Below, in pieces: positions 1-13,545 of a DNA stretch of 64,000 nt (position 1 is its first letter; each line of letters opens with the position of its first letter). Under the pieces are notes generated by a model. The model saw only the letters and a program-made list of their open reading frames with translations. It ran no database searches and was not told the origin of the DNA. Made by a program: the position numbers and the translations under genes. This DNA is from Heterocephalus glaber (Eukaryota; Chordata; Mammalia; Rodentia; Bathyergidae): NCBI RefSeq assembly GCF_000247695.1, contig NW_004624734.1, forward strand, positions 39,789,061 to 39,853,060, given 5' to 3'.

Positions 1-1049
1 TACAAACATCTAATCACTTCTACCGATCTTTTGATAATAAAATTAAATCAGAGCCACATGGCAGCAAAACATACGAATTAGAGCCCCAGGTGAACATGTA
101 AAAATCTGCCCCATCCTACAGCCTTCTACCCTCTCCTATTACACCTGCTTTTGACCAGAGCCTTCCAGTTGGCCTCTCAGGTGCCTCCTGGGGTCTCCAC
201 CCCCCTCCCAGTGTCACCACGCACATGAGCATGCACACGCATCCTTACTCCCCACCGTCTGGACCAATCTCCCCATCCACAGCTCCGCTCTGAGCAGGCT
301 GTGGAGCCACACACTCCGGGCCTCTGCAGCCCATAGTCTAATCACAGCTGGGCTGCGCGAGGGCCTCATGCTTCTCTCCCTTTCCCGTGATCATTTCCTC
401 CCCACTTGCCTCAGTGAGCAGGGAAATCTCTTCACTTCAAGCCCCCTGCCCCACTCTACCATCTCCCTCCCTCAGGAAATGCTGTGGGTGACTCAGACTT
501 AGCTCTCTCACCTGCAGACCTCTTCAAAGGCTCCCAACATTGGGGCACCACAGGCTCCACCTTCAAAGCCACCCTTCAGAGGCTCTGCCGGGACTGTCTC
601 TCTCATCGACCTTCCCAGCTCTGCCTGACAGTCCCTAGAACTCTGTCCTCTTCACTGCCTTCGTAGCTCTCTTGTGTTCGTGGGCATCCAGCTAATCACA
701 CTGTCCCAACTGTCACCCTCACATACAGAGCGGCAGACTTGCATTCAGCTGCCTGGCGGGCCCTGTGAAGTCCGAATGTCATGGTGCCCCACATCATTCT
801 CCCTCTGGCATTCCCCAGGTCACAAAGGCCCCAGGATCTCAGGAGCCACCCTGGCCTCCTCGCTCTCACGCCTTCCCCATGTCCAACTGATCACCGTCAT
901 AGCAACCTTGCGTGTGAGCACTTCCAGAGCCCGTCTTCTCCCCTCCAGCCCTCACTTCCAGGGCTTTCTTGCAACCACTCACATCTGGCCTATTGCGCTA
1001 GTTTCCTGCCATGAGGCTTTGAGCCCATGACCCCTGAGTTGCTATGTCA

Positions 1050-1370
1050 ACCCATTCTAAGTTGAATCCAGCCACTTAGGCCACTGGTTAAAACTCTGCA
1101 GTGGCTCTCATAAGCTACAGCTTGTACCCTAAGCCCTCAGAGTACACCTGGCCCCAAAATATACCACTGCCCCCACAGTCCTTGACTCCCTACCCAGGCC
1201 CCACACTCGCTTACACTAACAGCTGTGCACTGCAAGCACAGGGTGCTTAATGCTCTTGCTTCACTCAAGCTGCCCTCAGCCTGCAATGCCCTTCTCTCTC
1301 ACCCAGTTGTCATCTGATTAAGTCCTACTCATCATCAGGAAGTCTTGTTCCAACAGCCCCTCTTCTCACT
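1050..1370 (+). mobile_element. L2 fragment
   Basis: AAAACTCTGCAGTGGCTCTC, CACAGTCCTTGACTCCC and CTGCAATGCCCTTCTCTC follow the order of the L2 3' region. Similar but weaker L2-like text occurs at about 120-260 and 420-620. Confidence 0.65.
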
Positions 1371-2264
1371 TGGACAAGAGACTGCTTAGACAAGGCTCTA
1401 CGATTTCCCAGCTTCCCACAATGACACTTGTCATACTGAAGTGACGTCTCCTGTGCCCATGTCTCTCCCCTCTGGGTGCTTTGCTTCTCTCAAACCAGTG
1501 CTGCTCCTTGTCATCCCTGCACCTGTGAGACGGACCCAGCATTGATGCAAGGAGAGTCATCACGTACTATTCGGCTCCAGCTGAACCCTGTCAGCAACAC
1601 TGGCCCAAGCAACACAGGCAGCAAGGAAAGGGGAACTGCAGAGTGTTCTAGAGAGGAACATTCGATTATTCATTCCACCTCCTCAGTGTCAGAGTCACAT
1701 GAACCCTGACTTTTACAAATCTGCAATAATGTACTTGAACAATCAAAACTGAACAGTCTAGCCTCAAAAACACTTTGGAAGAGGGATTTGTTGTTTCTCT
1801 TAGACTGGATCGAAATCAGTAAACAAATATTTCTCAAAAGAGCAAAATGTCCACATAATTAAGGAATTTGTTTTTTAATGACTAATCCTTTCAACGTTCT
1901 AGTTTCTTCATTTCCCTTGACCTCTGTGTTTTCTTTTGGATAACAGAGCAATTTTTCTTAAAAAGGAATTTGCTACTAAAACAGATCCTTTTGATCACAT
2001 TCCATTTTATATGCTGATGAATTCCCTCATAAGTTCTGATATCACCCCACTGATTTCACCCTGAGCTTCACCTTGTAATACTGAAGCTTCACTCCATAAT
2101 ACTGCAGAAATATGCAGGATAAAACATCAATGTATACCCAAATGCAATTACCAACATGATCACGAAGTACAGCATGCTTATTAATTCTTTTAAAGATCTT
2201 TCTAAAAATGAGTCAACCTGCTTTAGTTTTTTTATTCCATACAAGGAAACTGTCCTTCTTTTGC
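1371..2264. other. Intronic sequence, nothing recognised
   Basis: Mixed composition becoming AT-rich after 1700; no repeat, exon or RNA gene that I can support. Confidence 0.4.
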
Positions 2265-2410
2265 CTGTGGAATAAGTATTATTATTCCTATTTTTACAGT
2301 CTATAAAATTAAGGCTTGGAAATTTAAACTAGCTGTCCAAGAAATGGGCATGAGTCTTCATTCTCAGTCTGTCTGCTCCAGATCCCAATTTCATAACATT
2401 AGGCTACCTT
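2265..2410 (-). mobile_element. MIR SINE, reverse
   Basis: TATTCCTATTTTTACAGTCT...AAATTAAGGC...CTAGCTGTCCAAG is the reversed MIR core. Confidence 0.7.
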
Positions 2411-3154
2411 ATCTCTTCTCCAAAGAAGACAGGAAGGGTATAAAATGAGTCTTTCATTATAATCAAGAAGACAGAGTTGAAAGTTTTAGAAAGATCATGA
2501 ACAAAGTCTACAAATGATTAACTCTGAAATCCTAATGTTTCACGGGTAAATAAAAGGTTTCATTGGTAAAATAAATTCACAATGATGGTCAGCAATCTTC
2601 TTCACCTACACTATAACAGCCACTGTGATTATTATCTAGAATAAACACCCTTTGTTCTCCACTCTCACCAGTTTAGCCACACTATACTCCAACATACAGG
2701 TCCTCTATTCTGTTCCTTAGTAACAAGGAAGCATACAAGGAGAGAGAAACAGCCAGGTAAAAGTAAAAATCCAACTCCCTCCACTGTCAACCTCACACCT
2801 CCCTCTCAATTAGCTTAACGTCCAGGAACTCACCCAGACACTGTTCTGAACAGGCTGGAGGAAGAGCCCACCGACATGAAAGCAAATAGCTCTCCACAAC
2901 CCAAGGAAGTGCCCACCTGCTGCAGACTCTGAAAGGAGTGTCAGAGTCACCCAAGAGAGAGACCTGTGGTCTCCCAAGGTTGTTAATCACGGACTTACAC
3001 CATCCTTCCCAGGAGTGCCAACTGTAGGTGAGCCTATCTGTGTATGTGAGGTGTGCACAAAGGACCGTCACTCTTGTTCTGACAGTTTCAATCCCTCTGA
3101 GGTGCTTGCACCAAGGTATTCAGTATAAAAAGTAGCTGCTCCATAATGAGAGTC

Positions 3155-3230
3155 TATATTTGCCTACTGTGCTCAAGGCCTCATGTGTGAGCCCCAGCAC
3201 TGCCAAAACAAAAAGAAAAAAAGAACACAA
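3155..3230 (+). mobile_element. ID-like SINE, 3' half
   Basis: Only the B-box half survives (TGTGTGAGCCCCAGCACTGCC) with an A-rich tail. Confidence 0.5.
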
Positions 3231-3296
3231 ATACACACAAAAATTCTAGTGAGAAGAGAAATACACACATGCACACACACAAATTCTAGTGAGTCC
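3230..3296 (+). repeat. About 41-bp tandem duplication with CA tract
   Basis: AAATTCTAGTGAG occurs at 3241-3253 and 3281-3293, each preceded by an ATACACACA-type stretch. Confidence 0.8.
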
Positions 3297-3871
3297 CACG
3301 GTACTCTAAGATAGGTAGAGCTTTCCTAGCATGCTTCCACTTCCTCTAAACCTATTCTTACTTCTTCAATTCCCCAGGCCACCAGAAGTCAAATGGATTA
3401 GGCAGATGGGCAGGGAAATAAAGGGAAGTAGGTCTTGCCTATCTTTTGATTGGCATTTCTGTAAAGTGTTTTTATATTATCCAACAATACAAATCATTAG
3501 TTTCCCTCTCACATAAAGAAAACACTCACAGCTTTAAGAAGTGTAAATATTTAATTCTGGGGGAACATTTTAGCCTCTTCAAGTTTTTATGATAATGTGA
3601 AACAGAGAAAAACAATCCTATTTGCTCAACTCTCATTCTTCCCTTTCCCTCATGAGTTGTAGAAGAAAACATTTACAGACAGACAACAAAACAGCACTTG
3701 GGTATCTGGATGTTGTCCCAAGAGACAGACATGCTCAAGTGATAAGGCAACATAATACCAAATGATACAATAATTATATCATGTTCCCAATAAGAATTCT
3801 TATTCCACAGCTATTAAAACTCCCTCTGTGGTTGGGTGACCAGGACAGTACCCATTGAGATACACCCTAAA

Positions 3872-4050
3872 CAGTGCTGTCCCATAGAACATTCTACAAT
3901 GGTGGAAATATCCTGTATCTGAGATGTCCACATATGGCCACTGAGGAGGACTTGCAATTGGGCTGATGTGAATGAGGAACAGAATTTCTCATGTCATTTT
4001 AATTCAATTTAAGCTTAAGTGGCCAGTGATTGCTGTATTGGGCAGCACTG
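3872..4050 (+). mobile_element. MER5A-like hAT (Charlie) element
   Basis: Begins CAGTGCTGTCCCATAGAACA and contains ATGTCCACATATGGCCACTG, with the reverse-complementary end TTGGGCAGCACTG, all as in the ancient placental MER5A family. The adjacent octamers are too diverged to prove a target duplication. Confidence 0.85.
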
Positions 4051-4569
4051 TTCTAAAATTCCCCAAGTTTCTCCGTGTTCAGCCATCACCTTTTTAAAAT
4101 AGAAAATCAAGATTCCTTGAGCCTCTGAAGTAGGTTTATCTACTTCACATCTCAAAGAAGTTCTGCATCAGAGTACATATGATCTCTCTCTCCATGTCCA
4201 CAGAAAGCAGTTTGCCATGGTGCAACAGGACTCAGAAAAATATATACCTGCAGCATCACCCACCAGGAAAGAAGTTTTTATGCAAACAGAACATGTTAAC
4301 ATTGCTATCAGTTCTAAAATAGTAAAGCATTCTGCAGGGGAAAGAAAGCACATAAGAATTAAGCCTATAATACAAAACATTTTAATTGTGCACTGGAATA
4401 ATTTCTACTCCAGGGTCGACAATCTCACACTAGGCCCTAGGGACTGGGGACTTAGCAGAAGAGATCTTCAAGTGTGGCTGCCCCAGCCATGATTTGAATT
4501 GCTGATACCCAGCTCTGCCCCAGAAGCCTGTATTTAAGAAACCTGGGCTCATCCAGAAGTTCACTTGTT

Positions 4570-4990
4570 CTTGAATTCATTCATTCATATAATAAACATT
4601 TCATGAGCAACTACCTCATGTCAAGAGCAAAAATGAGCATAAGAGTTTGAAATTGAGGGACACAGTTCCTGTCCTCCATTCCTCATTTTGGGACTCCTGT
4701 GGGGAGTAAAGACACATAAGCAGATTATGATCCAGCATGGTAAGTGCACTATGAGACCACAGGATGATGGGCACTATGAACAGATAGATGCCTAACCTAT
4801 CCTGGGAGAGCCAGGAAGGGAGGAGATGACTCCTGAGCTGAGTGTTCAGAATGAGCAGGAGTTAGTAAGGCCAAAGCAGGGAAGGGAGCATTCCAGCAGT
4901 GTGGCTGACAAAACAGCCTAAAGAGCCCGGGATGTCCAGGGAAAGGGAAAAAGTGTTACTCGTGGGTTAAGCTGAAGTCAGGGCGTGGTG
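4570..4990 (-). mobile_element. L2 3' end and body, reverse
   Basis: TTCATTCATTCATATAATAAACATT begins the reversed L2 tail; GTCCTCCATTCC, then GAGCTGAGTGTTCAGAATGAG and GGGAGCATTCCAGCAG follow in L2 order. Confidence 0.75.
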
Positions 4991-5429
4991 AGGAGAGAGG
5001 TCAAATGCCACCAAGCACCAGGCGGAGAGCAGGCATGCCATCTACGCAGCCTGGCCTTTGAGTCGCATATAGTCAGATGTCACCATAGGGCTCCAACCAA
5101 CCAGAGACCCTGTAGTGTAGCAAGGCTCGGTGGCAGCACACTGGGGGCCTCTTGCCACTGGAGGATTGGCATTGGAGAGCAACCTTGAGGACTGCACACA
5201 GGCCGTGATGGTGGGAATCAAGAGAAGGGAAAACTCCACAATCTCCAAAACTACAGAACAAACCGTAATTAAAAACCAGTCACACTGAATGACGAGATGG
5301 ACACAGGAGCTGGAAAAAATAGGCATGAGAGATGACTTCCAGGCTCTCAGGCTGGATGAGTCAATGGATGGGGGTAACTGAAGGAGAACGTCACCAGAAG
5401 CCACTAATCCCCCATTCTCACACTGCGCT

Positions 5430-5593
5430 GGGCACTGAACAAACGCACTATGGTCTACTTCATAAGAACCCATCAGAGACAGGTACTGTTTTTATCCCCA
5501 TTTTGAAAAGGAAGACACTGAGGCCTGGGAATTAAACGACTTGTTCAAGATCAAACACTTGCAAAGTGCCAGTGCCACAACTCAAATTCGGTT
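5430..5593 (-). mobile_element. MIR SINE, reverse
   Basis: GGTACTGTTTTTATCCCCATTTTGAAAAGG...ACACTGAGGCCTGGGAATTAAACGAC is the reversed MIR core; it ends where the L1 target site begins. Confidence 0.8.
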
Positions 5594-5610
5594 CTAATTC
5601 CAAAGCCCAA

Positions 5611-6558
5611 TTTTTTTTAATGGCTCAAAACAGGACGAACTTATTTATTTTGTTTTTATAGTTCATTTAATTGTATCAGTACATGTTTGAAGTCCATGCC
5701 ATTTACAGCCATCTAGGGAAGTGGTTACAGGAACATATTACAGTTTGTTTGGGTTTTTTATCCCCTTTCCCTTCTCTCTCCCTCCTCCTCCTTCTCTAGT
5801 TCCCCAATCACCTTTTTTATTCTTGTTGATACTAATTGTTTTAGCACAAGTTCTGCCTTATAATGTTTACCCTAATTTGAGTTATTAAGTTCTTGTATTT
5901 GAATATCCCTATTCCTCTCACTTCCCCTTTTCCTCCCCCTCACCTCTCTCCTTGTTCCCTTGGACCATTTCCCTACTGGACAAGATCCATTCCTTGTCCC
6001 TGTCTATTCATCTTTTTTCATTTTCTTTGTTTGAACTATGCCTCACTCAAATGAGAGATACCATATGGTATTCAAGCTTGCATATGTCTGATTTATTTCA
6101 CTCAACATTATGTTTTCTAGATGCCTCCATTTTCCTACAAATGTCTCAAATTTGTCCTTCTTTATAGCCAAGTAGTATTTCATTTCTATAGAAACCACAG
6201 TTTGTTTGTCTAATCATCTGTTGATGGGCATACAAGCTGCTTCTAGGATTTAGCTATTAGAAATTATGCTGCTATAAACAGCAGTATGCCTATATCGCTG
6301 TAGTATGACAACTTTAGCTCTTTGAGAAAGATACCTAGGAGAGGAGTAGCTGGATCATATGGAATTTCTAGTTTAATTCTTTGAGAAATCTCTACACTGA
6401 TTTTCATAATGGTTGTAGTAGTTTGTAATCTCACCAACAATGCAGGAGGGTTCTTCTTCACCACAGCCATACCAGCATGTTATTGTTTGATTTCCTAATG
6501 ACTGCCATTTTTTTCCAGAGTAAGATGGCATCTTAGTGTTGTTTTCATTTTCATGTCT
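5611..6558 (-). mobile_element. 5'-truncated L1 with imperfect 16-bp target duplication
   Basis: Minus-strand frame at 6264-6470 gives KLEIPYDPATPLLGIFLKEL, the L1 ORF2 C-terminal block, followed by a long pyrimidine-rich (plus-strand) 3'UTR and a T run at 5611. Flanks CTAATTCCAAAGCCCAA (5594-5610) and CTAATCCAAAGCCCAA (6559-6574) differ by one base, marking both ends. The tail ATCAGTACATGTTTGAAGTCC in plus orientation belongs to the subfamily seen at 25750, 39661 and 43490. Confidence 0.9.
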
Positions 6559-7310
6559 CTAATCCAAAGCCCAAATCTTAACCAATGCACAATGCAGTCT
6601 CTAAATACAGCAGAAAGGGGAGATTTAGGAGGAATGGTGTACATTTGGGCCCTGGAGAGTTTAAGGAGCCTTTAGATACACGTGTGGTAACCAGCAGATG
6701 GCGGGTGCCAGAACACAGTCTAAAACAGAGACACCATGTAGATGGAGATAAAGACCCAGTGAGCACATGAAGCTCCAAAGCCAGAGAAGGTGAGGAGACC
6801 AAATCTCACAGAACTGAACTCCAAAAGTAATGGGTGGGCAAAGGAAAAGAAACCCACGAAGGAGATTCAAGGCAGAGATGCAGCAAGAAAACAGAAGCAT
6901 GGACGATCATACAAGCCAGAGATTCTACAAGAGAACAGAGCGCATAAGCTGAACTGAGTGCAACCAGGAGCATCAGAAAGACAAGGCCTGTAGCACATCC
7001 AGTGGATAGGATTGGGAGGTCGGTCACTAGCAGGTACAAGAAATGAAAAATGGGAAACACCAAGAACATCTCATGACAAGGGAAAGAGACAGTAATGAAA
7101 CAAAGGTGGAAAATCTGAGCATAAGGGAGGGATAATGACTAACAGAGCAAGGTCTAAGAGGAGAGAGGAGCAGATGGAATAAACCTGGTGGAAACCAGGT
7201 GAATATAAGTTTACAAGCATTAGAATTGGACAATGGTAGAGATCATTCCACTTTATCATCTCAAGTTTCTTGATAAAGTTGAATAAAAGTCATCTGTTAG
7301 GAGTGAGAGG

Positions 7311-7430
7311 ATGAGCTGAGCATGGTGGGGTACGCCTGCCCCAGCACTTGGGAGCCTGAGGCAGAAGGATCAGAAGTTTGAGGTCAGCCTGGATTATAGA
7401 GTGAAAATGAGACCCTATCTGAACAAAACG
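7311..7430 (+). mobile_element. B1-like SINE
   Basis: GAGCTGAGCATGGTGGGGTA, GGGAGCCTGAGGCAGAAGGA, CAGCCTGGATTATAGAGTG, GACCCTATCTG. The tail has expanded into the GA-rich tract that follows. Confidence 0.85.
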
Positions 7431-7493
7431 AGAGATAGACAGAGACAAGAAGAGACACAGAGAGACAGACAGACTCAGGGCAAGAAGGAGGGA

Positions 7494-7526
<33 letters not shown>

Positions 7527-7555
7527 CAAGAGAGAGCGAGAGAGCACAAGCTTAA
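7431..7555 (+). repeat. GA-rich microsatellite
   Basis: Purine-only tract of GA repeats with interruptions, purest at about 7498-7526; it grew from the B1 tail at its left. Confidence 0.95.
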
Positions 7556-8740
7556 GAAGAATGGTAACTGTATGGAGCAGCCTCAATAGACCAGAAGAGA
7601 AAGAGGCCAGACCACCCTACCCTGTACAGCCTGGCACCCCAGGCAAAGAGGTGGCAGTCTTGACTTCAGTTTGGACTTCAGTTTGGAGGGCTGCTGTCCA
7701 TGGATGGCAAATGCATATAGCTATGGAATTGGGGCTACTGAGCAGTGTTCAGATGACTCAACACTTTCTGGAAAGGCTACTCAACTATTAGTTGTCCACA
7801 GAAGTCCTTATTTTACTCTTGGAGGGTTCTAGCCATAGTAATAAAGAACTAAGGAAGATATTTCTCTTTGCCCCCAACGATCTCCCCAAACAACACTTAA
7901 ATGGTCAAAATAGCACCAATGCTACAGCTACATCCCTTGACTCTTTCTATGTAAGCCTATAAGCTGAGACAGAAATCCACTGACCATCAAAACATGTTAA
8001 TGGCAAAGCCAGACACAGCCTATAAATACCCTTCAGTCACAGCTTTCAGATTCTACAGAAATTTGTCCTAGGAGAATCCCAATTCTTAAAAGGAACTGGG
8101 ATTCTCATCAATAGAGTCCAAGTGTGAGGTGAATGCCAGAGATCACAAGCAACCTGGAACACGAAACACGGCAAGGAGAAAATGGGTACCAGTTCTTCTG
8201 CCTTGATGAAACAGACAGGACAGCACTTGGGACAGCAACAATGGAAGTGTGTGACTCCATTCCTCCCAGACCCCACTGACAAGACCAAGCAGCATGCAAA
8301 ACAATGAAAGCACAAGGTCACCCTCCTGTTCATGCCCCTCCACTGCCCTCCCACTTCCTCTCTCACCCTGGGTGAGCTGCCCTCTTTCCCTGAAGGAATA
8401 CCAAGGGCTCAGTCAGTCTGACTGGCAGTTCCTGCTCTTCAGGTTCTCTGGATGCTTTAAAAGGGTGGTGATGTGGTACTGCAAAGACTACCCTGCCTGG
8501 CAGGCTGTTTGCCAGGCTTCCTCCCCTGGTGAGTCACTTGCCAGTTTCTATCATGCATAAGAAGATCTATGTTTAAAAGAGACTTCATTTCAGTCTCTCA
8601 TTCTTGCAAGTGAACCTTCTAAATTCAGATGGGGTTATGCAGGTGTTTTGGTGGAGATCTCCCAGATTCCAGGTTGGTGAGAATGTGGAAGTGGCAAAAA
8701 TTAAAATCTTGACAGAGCAATACTAAAAATCTTGGCTCTG

Positions 8741-8862
8741 GGCCGGGGATTTAGCTCAGTAGCACCACACCTGCCTCACAAGTGCAAGGTCCTGAGTTCA
8801 ATCCCCAGTACCAAAAAACCAAAAAACAAACAAAACAAACAAACAAACAAAAAGAAAACTGT
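8741..8862 (+). mobile_element. ID-type SINE (tRNA-derived)
   Basis: GGCCGGGGATTTAGCTCAGT is the tRNA A-box end and GAGTTCAATCCCCAG the B box, followed by an A-rich (CAAA)n tail. Target duplication AAATCTTGGCTCTG / AAATCTTGGCCCTG at 8727-8740 and 8863-8876. Confidence 0.92.
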
Positions 8863-9619
8863 AAATCTTGGCCCTGAAAAGCATCATTCCAAGAAATGAA
8901 TTCAAAAGCCAACCAAACGCCAACCTGTAAGTCAAGTTGGTGGTAATAAAGAGCTATCAATCCTGAAAATGAGACTACAAAATCTTCCTTTAAAATCCTT
9001 TAGTGTATGTTTTTAGTAAAAAGATAAGATCAATTTTGGTAAAATTACTCAAATATGTATTTGATAATAGTCCTTTCTTTAAAAAAAAAAAAAGGTTCTC
9101 CATGTGATAGAAGGGATACATTAAAACATACATAAGAAAATAGACCTTCTTAAGTCTCCCACAAGTAATAAAACAATTACTAACCTTCTTTTCCCCATAA
9201 ATATGTCTTAGCCACTACTGGAGATCACACCATCCCTTCCCTCAAGCAGTCAAGTTTTTAAAAAGTCACAAAGATCAGAATAGGTCCAGCTATCAGATAA
9301 GTCCAGCAAAAAAAGGTATGAAGAAGCAGGTAATAATAAAGGAAAAGCAAGAAAACTTGGATAAAAGTAATAAATAATAAAATTCAATGTTCATAATGTT
9401 CAGTGACATAACAAAGTAGGATTTGCATAGAAAAGCAATAGCTTTAGCAGAAAATGAGTTAAGATGACCCTAGGCAAAAGACAGGCTACAAGATGCGAAT
9501 ACATCATTTTATTATACATACATCACTGAAATTATCAAATCAATCTGCTGTTCACTTCTAATCTTCTAAATTTCTTAAAGTGGGAATCATATGTAAATAT
9601 CTGTTCATTTAACTCATTT

Positions 9620-9960
9620 CTTCAAGTATTCATTTATTAGAGAGATCTCTGAATGCCTGCTAGAGGCCAGGTAAAATGTGGTAAGCGTTCAGGGTACCAA
9701 GGGAAATAAACCAGACATACCTGTCCTCGGAATTCATAGTCTCATAAGGAAGGGAGAAAGAAAGTAATCCCAGAATAATTATGTATTTACACCTGTGCTC
9801 AAATGCAAAGGTAAAATACAGAAAAGCCTAAAATACATTGGGGACACATAGAGGCCCTACTTGCCAAGTGGAATTTATGTGGAGAATTAGCCAGGTGAAG
9901 GGGAGGGGAAGAAGAGAGTTCCGGGAAAGGCAAACAGCTCGTGCGAAGATCTCAAAACTC
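9620..9960 (-). mobile_element. L2 3' end, reverse
   Basis: TATTCATTTATTAGAGAGAT, TGCCTGCTAGAGGCCAGGTA and ACCTGTCCTCGGAATTCATAG match the reversed L2 tail. Confidence 0.7.
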
Positions 9961-9962
9961 AA

Positions 9963-10022
9963 CTTTGTATCTCCAGAGCCTTGCACATAGTAGGGGCTCA
10001 ATAAATGCCTAGGGAATAAACA
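9963..10022 (+). mobile_element. L2/MIR 3'-tail fragment
   Basis: CTTGCACATAGTAGGGGCTC followed by AATAAATGCCTAGGG is the common L2/MIR tail. Confidence 0.7.
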
Positions 10023-10024
10023 TT

Positions 10025-13000
10025 AAGCTCTTAATACATTCAGAAAAACTTTTCTGAAAAACAACACCCATATACTGGGGATGGGGACAATTACAGGTAT
10101 TGAAAGGTGTTATCTGTAACGCACACACAAATAAAATAGAAATGGCAATAAGAAGAAATAAATTATGTAAACCGGTGCCTGGGATAGTATATAGCTATTT
10201 TTAGCAACTTAAAAAACGAATTATACAATTAAGTAGGAAAAGGTAACACCTGAATATATTATAATTAAAAATACAGAAAAGTGTAAAAGCTATAAATAAT
10301 ATAGGATCCTATGTGTGGAATGTTTAATAATCAACCACCCCATTTATATCTCATACATAAAACTGCAAGTTCCTTCCATTTTTAAGGAATCATTCCAGCT
10401 CCTTTTCGGACAATGCCCATTCAGACCAACTCTGTTCATTCCAGACCACTTGAGAAGTGCCACGCCACCTCTGTAATGCTCACACAGCTGTGAGGGCTGT
10501 CATGTCTTTGTACAGTGCCCTCCACGCCGTACACTCTGGCTGTCACTGCTTGCCTCTCCCATGTGATCACGCTATCCTAGTCAGTATAGTGCCCTCCAGA
10601 AAGCACCCAGGAAGGGGAGCCGCCCAATTGCCCACAAGGTACTCCAAGGAACTTATTTTTTTCATGCTGATGTTTTAATTAATGTCACATGTCATATTTA
10701 TTTTTTCCCTAATGCTATCAACTAGAAAAGTTAAGTGCATGTGAAATATAATTATTAAAGTTTGAAAAATCATGGGAAAAAAGTCTCAAGGTCCTAACAG
10801 AAACCCTGCTACAAGTTTGTTAAATGTGTTTCCAGCTATTTTACATGCATATCTGCAATCTTTCTTTTGTGATTATAAACTTACAGATGCTTACTAGAAA
10901 AAAAACTTAGAAAATTATTACCCCTCCTCTCCTCCCCGCAAACAATATTTCTAAAGGCTTGACGTAAAACCTTCCAGATTTGTTTTCCCTTTAGTGACAG
11001 AGGTCTGTGCTATCTTATCCACAATCCTAATATTCACAAAGCTACAAAACCAAAATAAATTGTGTAACTTTTGTCAAAATGTGACCTGAACCGACATAAG
11101 ACAATATGTTCTTTATTCATCCCACTCAGTGTGAATATTCACATTTTACTGTTACTGTTTTTCTAACGGGGCACCCCAGACCGTACTGGAAGTATTGTTT
11201 CATAGTAAATGTGATTACTACATGAGCCCATGTGAAACTGAAGAAAACCTTAACTCAGAAAGTTCCAAGTCAAAGAGGGAGATCTATAGTAATAAACTCT
11301 CATTATTTTAGAACCAATTCTTACCATGCATGCATGCTCCTCTGCCAGTGGAGTTTTAATCAATAATATTCCAAGGACATCTTACTTCATTAGTTCACTG
11401 TGTTCCTTAATGGCCACGTAGGCATGAGTATGGAGACTTTAAAAAAAAGACCAAAAGAATCAGAAAAAAATTCTGATTTTAATGAAAGAATAAACAGGGA
11501 AAGTAATTTCAAAATCAGACTCAGGAAAATGATGAGAGAGGAAGTCTCTGAATGAAAAGTAGGTATCATAAAATTGAGAGGTAGAAAAGCCCTTGGACAT
11601 GAATGGCCTGACAGTAGCCAGATGTGATGGCTTCCTTGGGTTCCTACAGCCAGCTGCAGCTGCCTGGGACTGGACCCCCAAGCTCTACTTCCCAACTTTT
11701 CCACCACACTCTGTGCGGCTGCTCTGAGACACTGCTCCCCAGCAAGGACGGCTGTGAAAAATGCAAAAGCCACTCTCTCTGAGAGGGAGCACAGCTCCCC
11801 TCCTGGGCTTCACCCAGGCTGTTAATGCAGAAATCTGTCCACCTGGCCTTCCACTGTTCACAGCAAGCATGTTCCAGTCTTTTAGCTCAACAGAAAGAGG
11901 AGAAGGCATTGCTAACTGCTAAGAATTCAAGTTGGATATTCAAATTTGGTTCACTTTTTCCTCAATACAAGCCACAATGTGCCAAGCATATACCATTTTC
12001 TTTATTAACTTTGCCTTGTCTCTTGGGCCCCAAAGAGTGAAGCCTATCACAAAACAAGGACACTATTCTTCCATCTGGAAAACCACCAACACCTGATGGG
12101 TCTCCCCCCGGATGTCCCCACCTCTGTGTCTCCAAACACCATTCCAATATATCCCTCCAATGAGCAAGCGTGCTTTTGTTTGCATGTAATAAATCTCAAT
12201 GTGCATGTGCATCCAAATCCCAAAATTCAGAATATTAAAAAAATCAAAGGAGAGAAGAAAAAGTAACATTAGTGCAAGTCAGTCTGCCAGTGCCTGCCTG
12301 CTCTCCTCCTGGACATTTCCCCAGCAGCTCCCCTTGCCCTCCCCTTCCAAGTCCTCCATGCTCAGTGCTGGGACAGTGACAGAACACAACTCTACAAGAC
12401 CTTGGCCAGAAGTGCCATCTAGGAGAATGGAGATTTATAAAGCCAGTCCTCCAGAATCCTGTGTCCCTTGCCCCTCATGAAGACAGGAAATATATCAGAG
12501 TGACGCAGTTGTCTCTCAATACACCTGGTACTACAGCCCAATCAATTAACTCTGGGGCATCCATAGCTACCTTAGTGGTTCTTAACAGCAGATCATTTCA
12601 CAACACCTCTCAGTGAGGTGAAGCTCTCTAAATGGGCCCTGCTTAAAATGTGGGAATGATGGGTGGAGTATAAAACCACGTGCTCTAGGACCCTACTATG
12701 CAGAGCATGGTGGTGTACATCAAAGGGATGAGGGAAGAGGAAGCAGCAGAGCCTGCTCATTTCCTTGGCCAAAGCCATGTGAGACAGACAGACTGTTATA
12801 AGGAAGATCAAACATAACCTACAATCCATCCCAGAAACACTCACCAGCCGTGGACACCAAATGACCATCCCCCAGCACTGTAAAGTCTAAGCTGCAGGGT
12901 GATGGGGTAATCTTTATTATCTGAGTTAGACGGGGATCTGAGCAAAGAGAAGGCGCCTTTTAGAAGACTGACACATTCCCTTAAACATCTACCTCCCCCT

Positions 13001-13344
13001 ATCATGCCCCACAAAGAACTGAAACAATCATCCCTTCTCCCTCACTCCTGGCTGCTGAGTGAAGCACTGTGAAGCACTCTGAGCTCACGAGGTGGTATCA
13101 CCCCTCCAAGGAGAGATGGAACATGCATTTAGTGTCTGATGAAGAGGTGAGGAATGAGACATTGCTATAGTTTCTCCACTTCTGACACGGTTTTGAGAGG
13201 CAGTGAGTAGTACTCAGTCTCTGGAACAAGGACAAGCAGACCGTGAATGAGAAGAGTAGGTCTTATCTTCTGGGAAATCCCACAGAACTAAATATCTGTC
13301 AGTTCTCTGTGCTTTCGTGCCATCTGTATACAAAACAATGACAG
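10025..13344. other. Intronic sequence, nothing recognised
   Basis: 3.3 kb without a clear SINE, LINE or LTR match. Small frames up to 127 codons (e.g. minus 11390-11773) have no protein-family character. Confidence 0.4.
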
Positions 13345-13545
13345 GCTGGAGCTCAGCATGGTGGTGCATGCCTATGATCCCTGCTACTTGGGAAGCTGAG
13401 GCAGGAGGACCACAGATTCAAGGCCAGCCTGGGCAATTCAGCCAGACCCTGTCTCGAAAGGAAAAACAGAAACAGCTAGGGATGTAGCTCAGTGGTAGAG
13501 CGGTAGAGTAACCCTGAATTCCAACCCAGTACCAAAACCCAACAG
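13345..13545 (+). mobile_element. B1+ID dimeric SINE
   Basis: AGCTCAGCATGGTGGTGCAT through CCAGCCTGGGCAATTCAGCC (7SL part), an A-rich linker, then TAGGGATGTAGCTCAGTGGT (ID part) ending CCCAGTACC. The ID half has a small internal duplication (AGAGCGGTAGAG). Confidence 0.85.

Larger units (their letters stand above)
6575..8726. other. Intronic sequence, mostly unassigned
   Basis: 6575-7310 is purine-rich with an old-LINE flavour but no firm match. 7311-7555 is the B1 plus GA tract. 7556-8726 shows no recognisable feature. Confidence 0.4.

Noticed and set aside
3864..4058. 8-bp target duplication around the MER5A-like element
   Set aside because: ACCCTAAA versus TTCTAAAA match at only four of eight positions.
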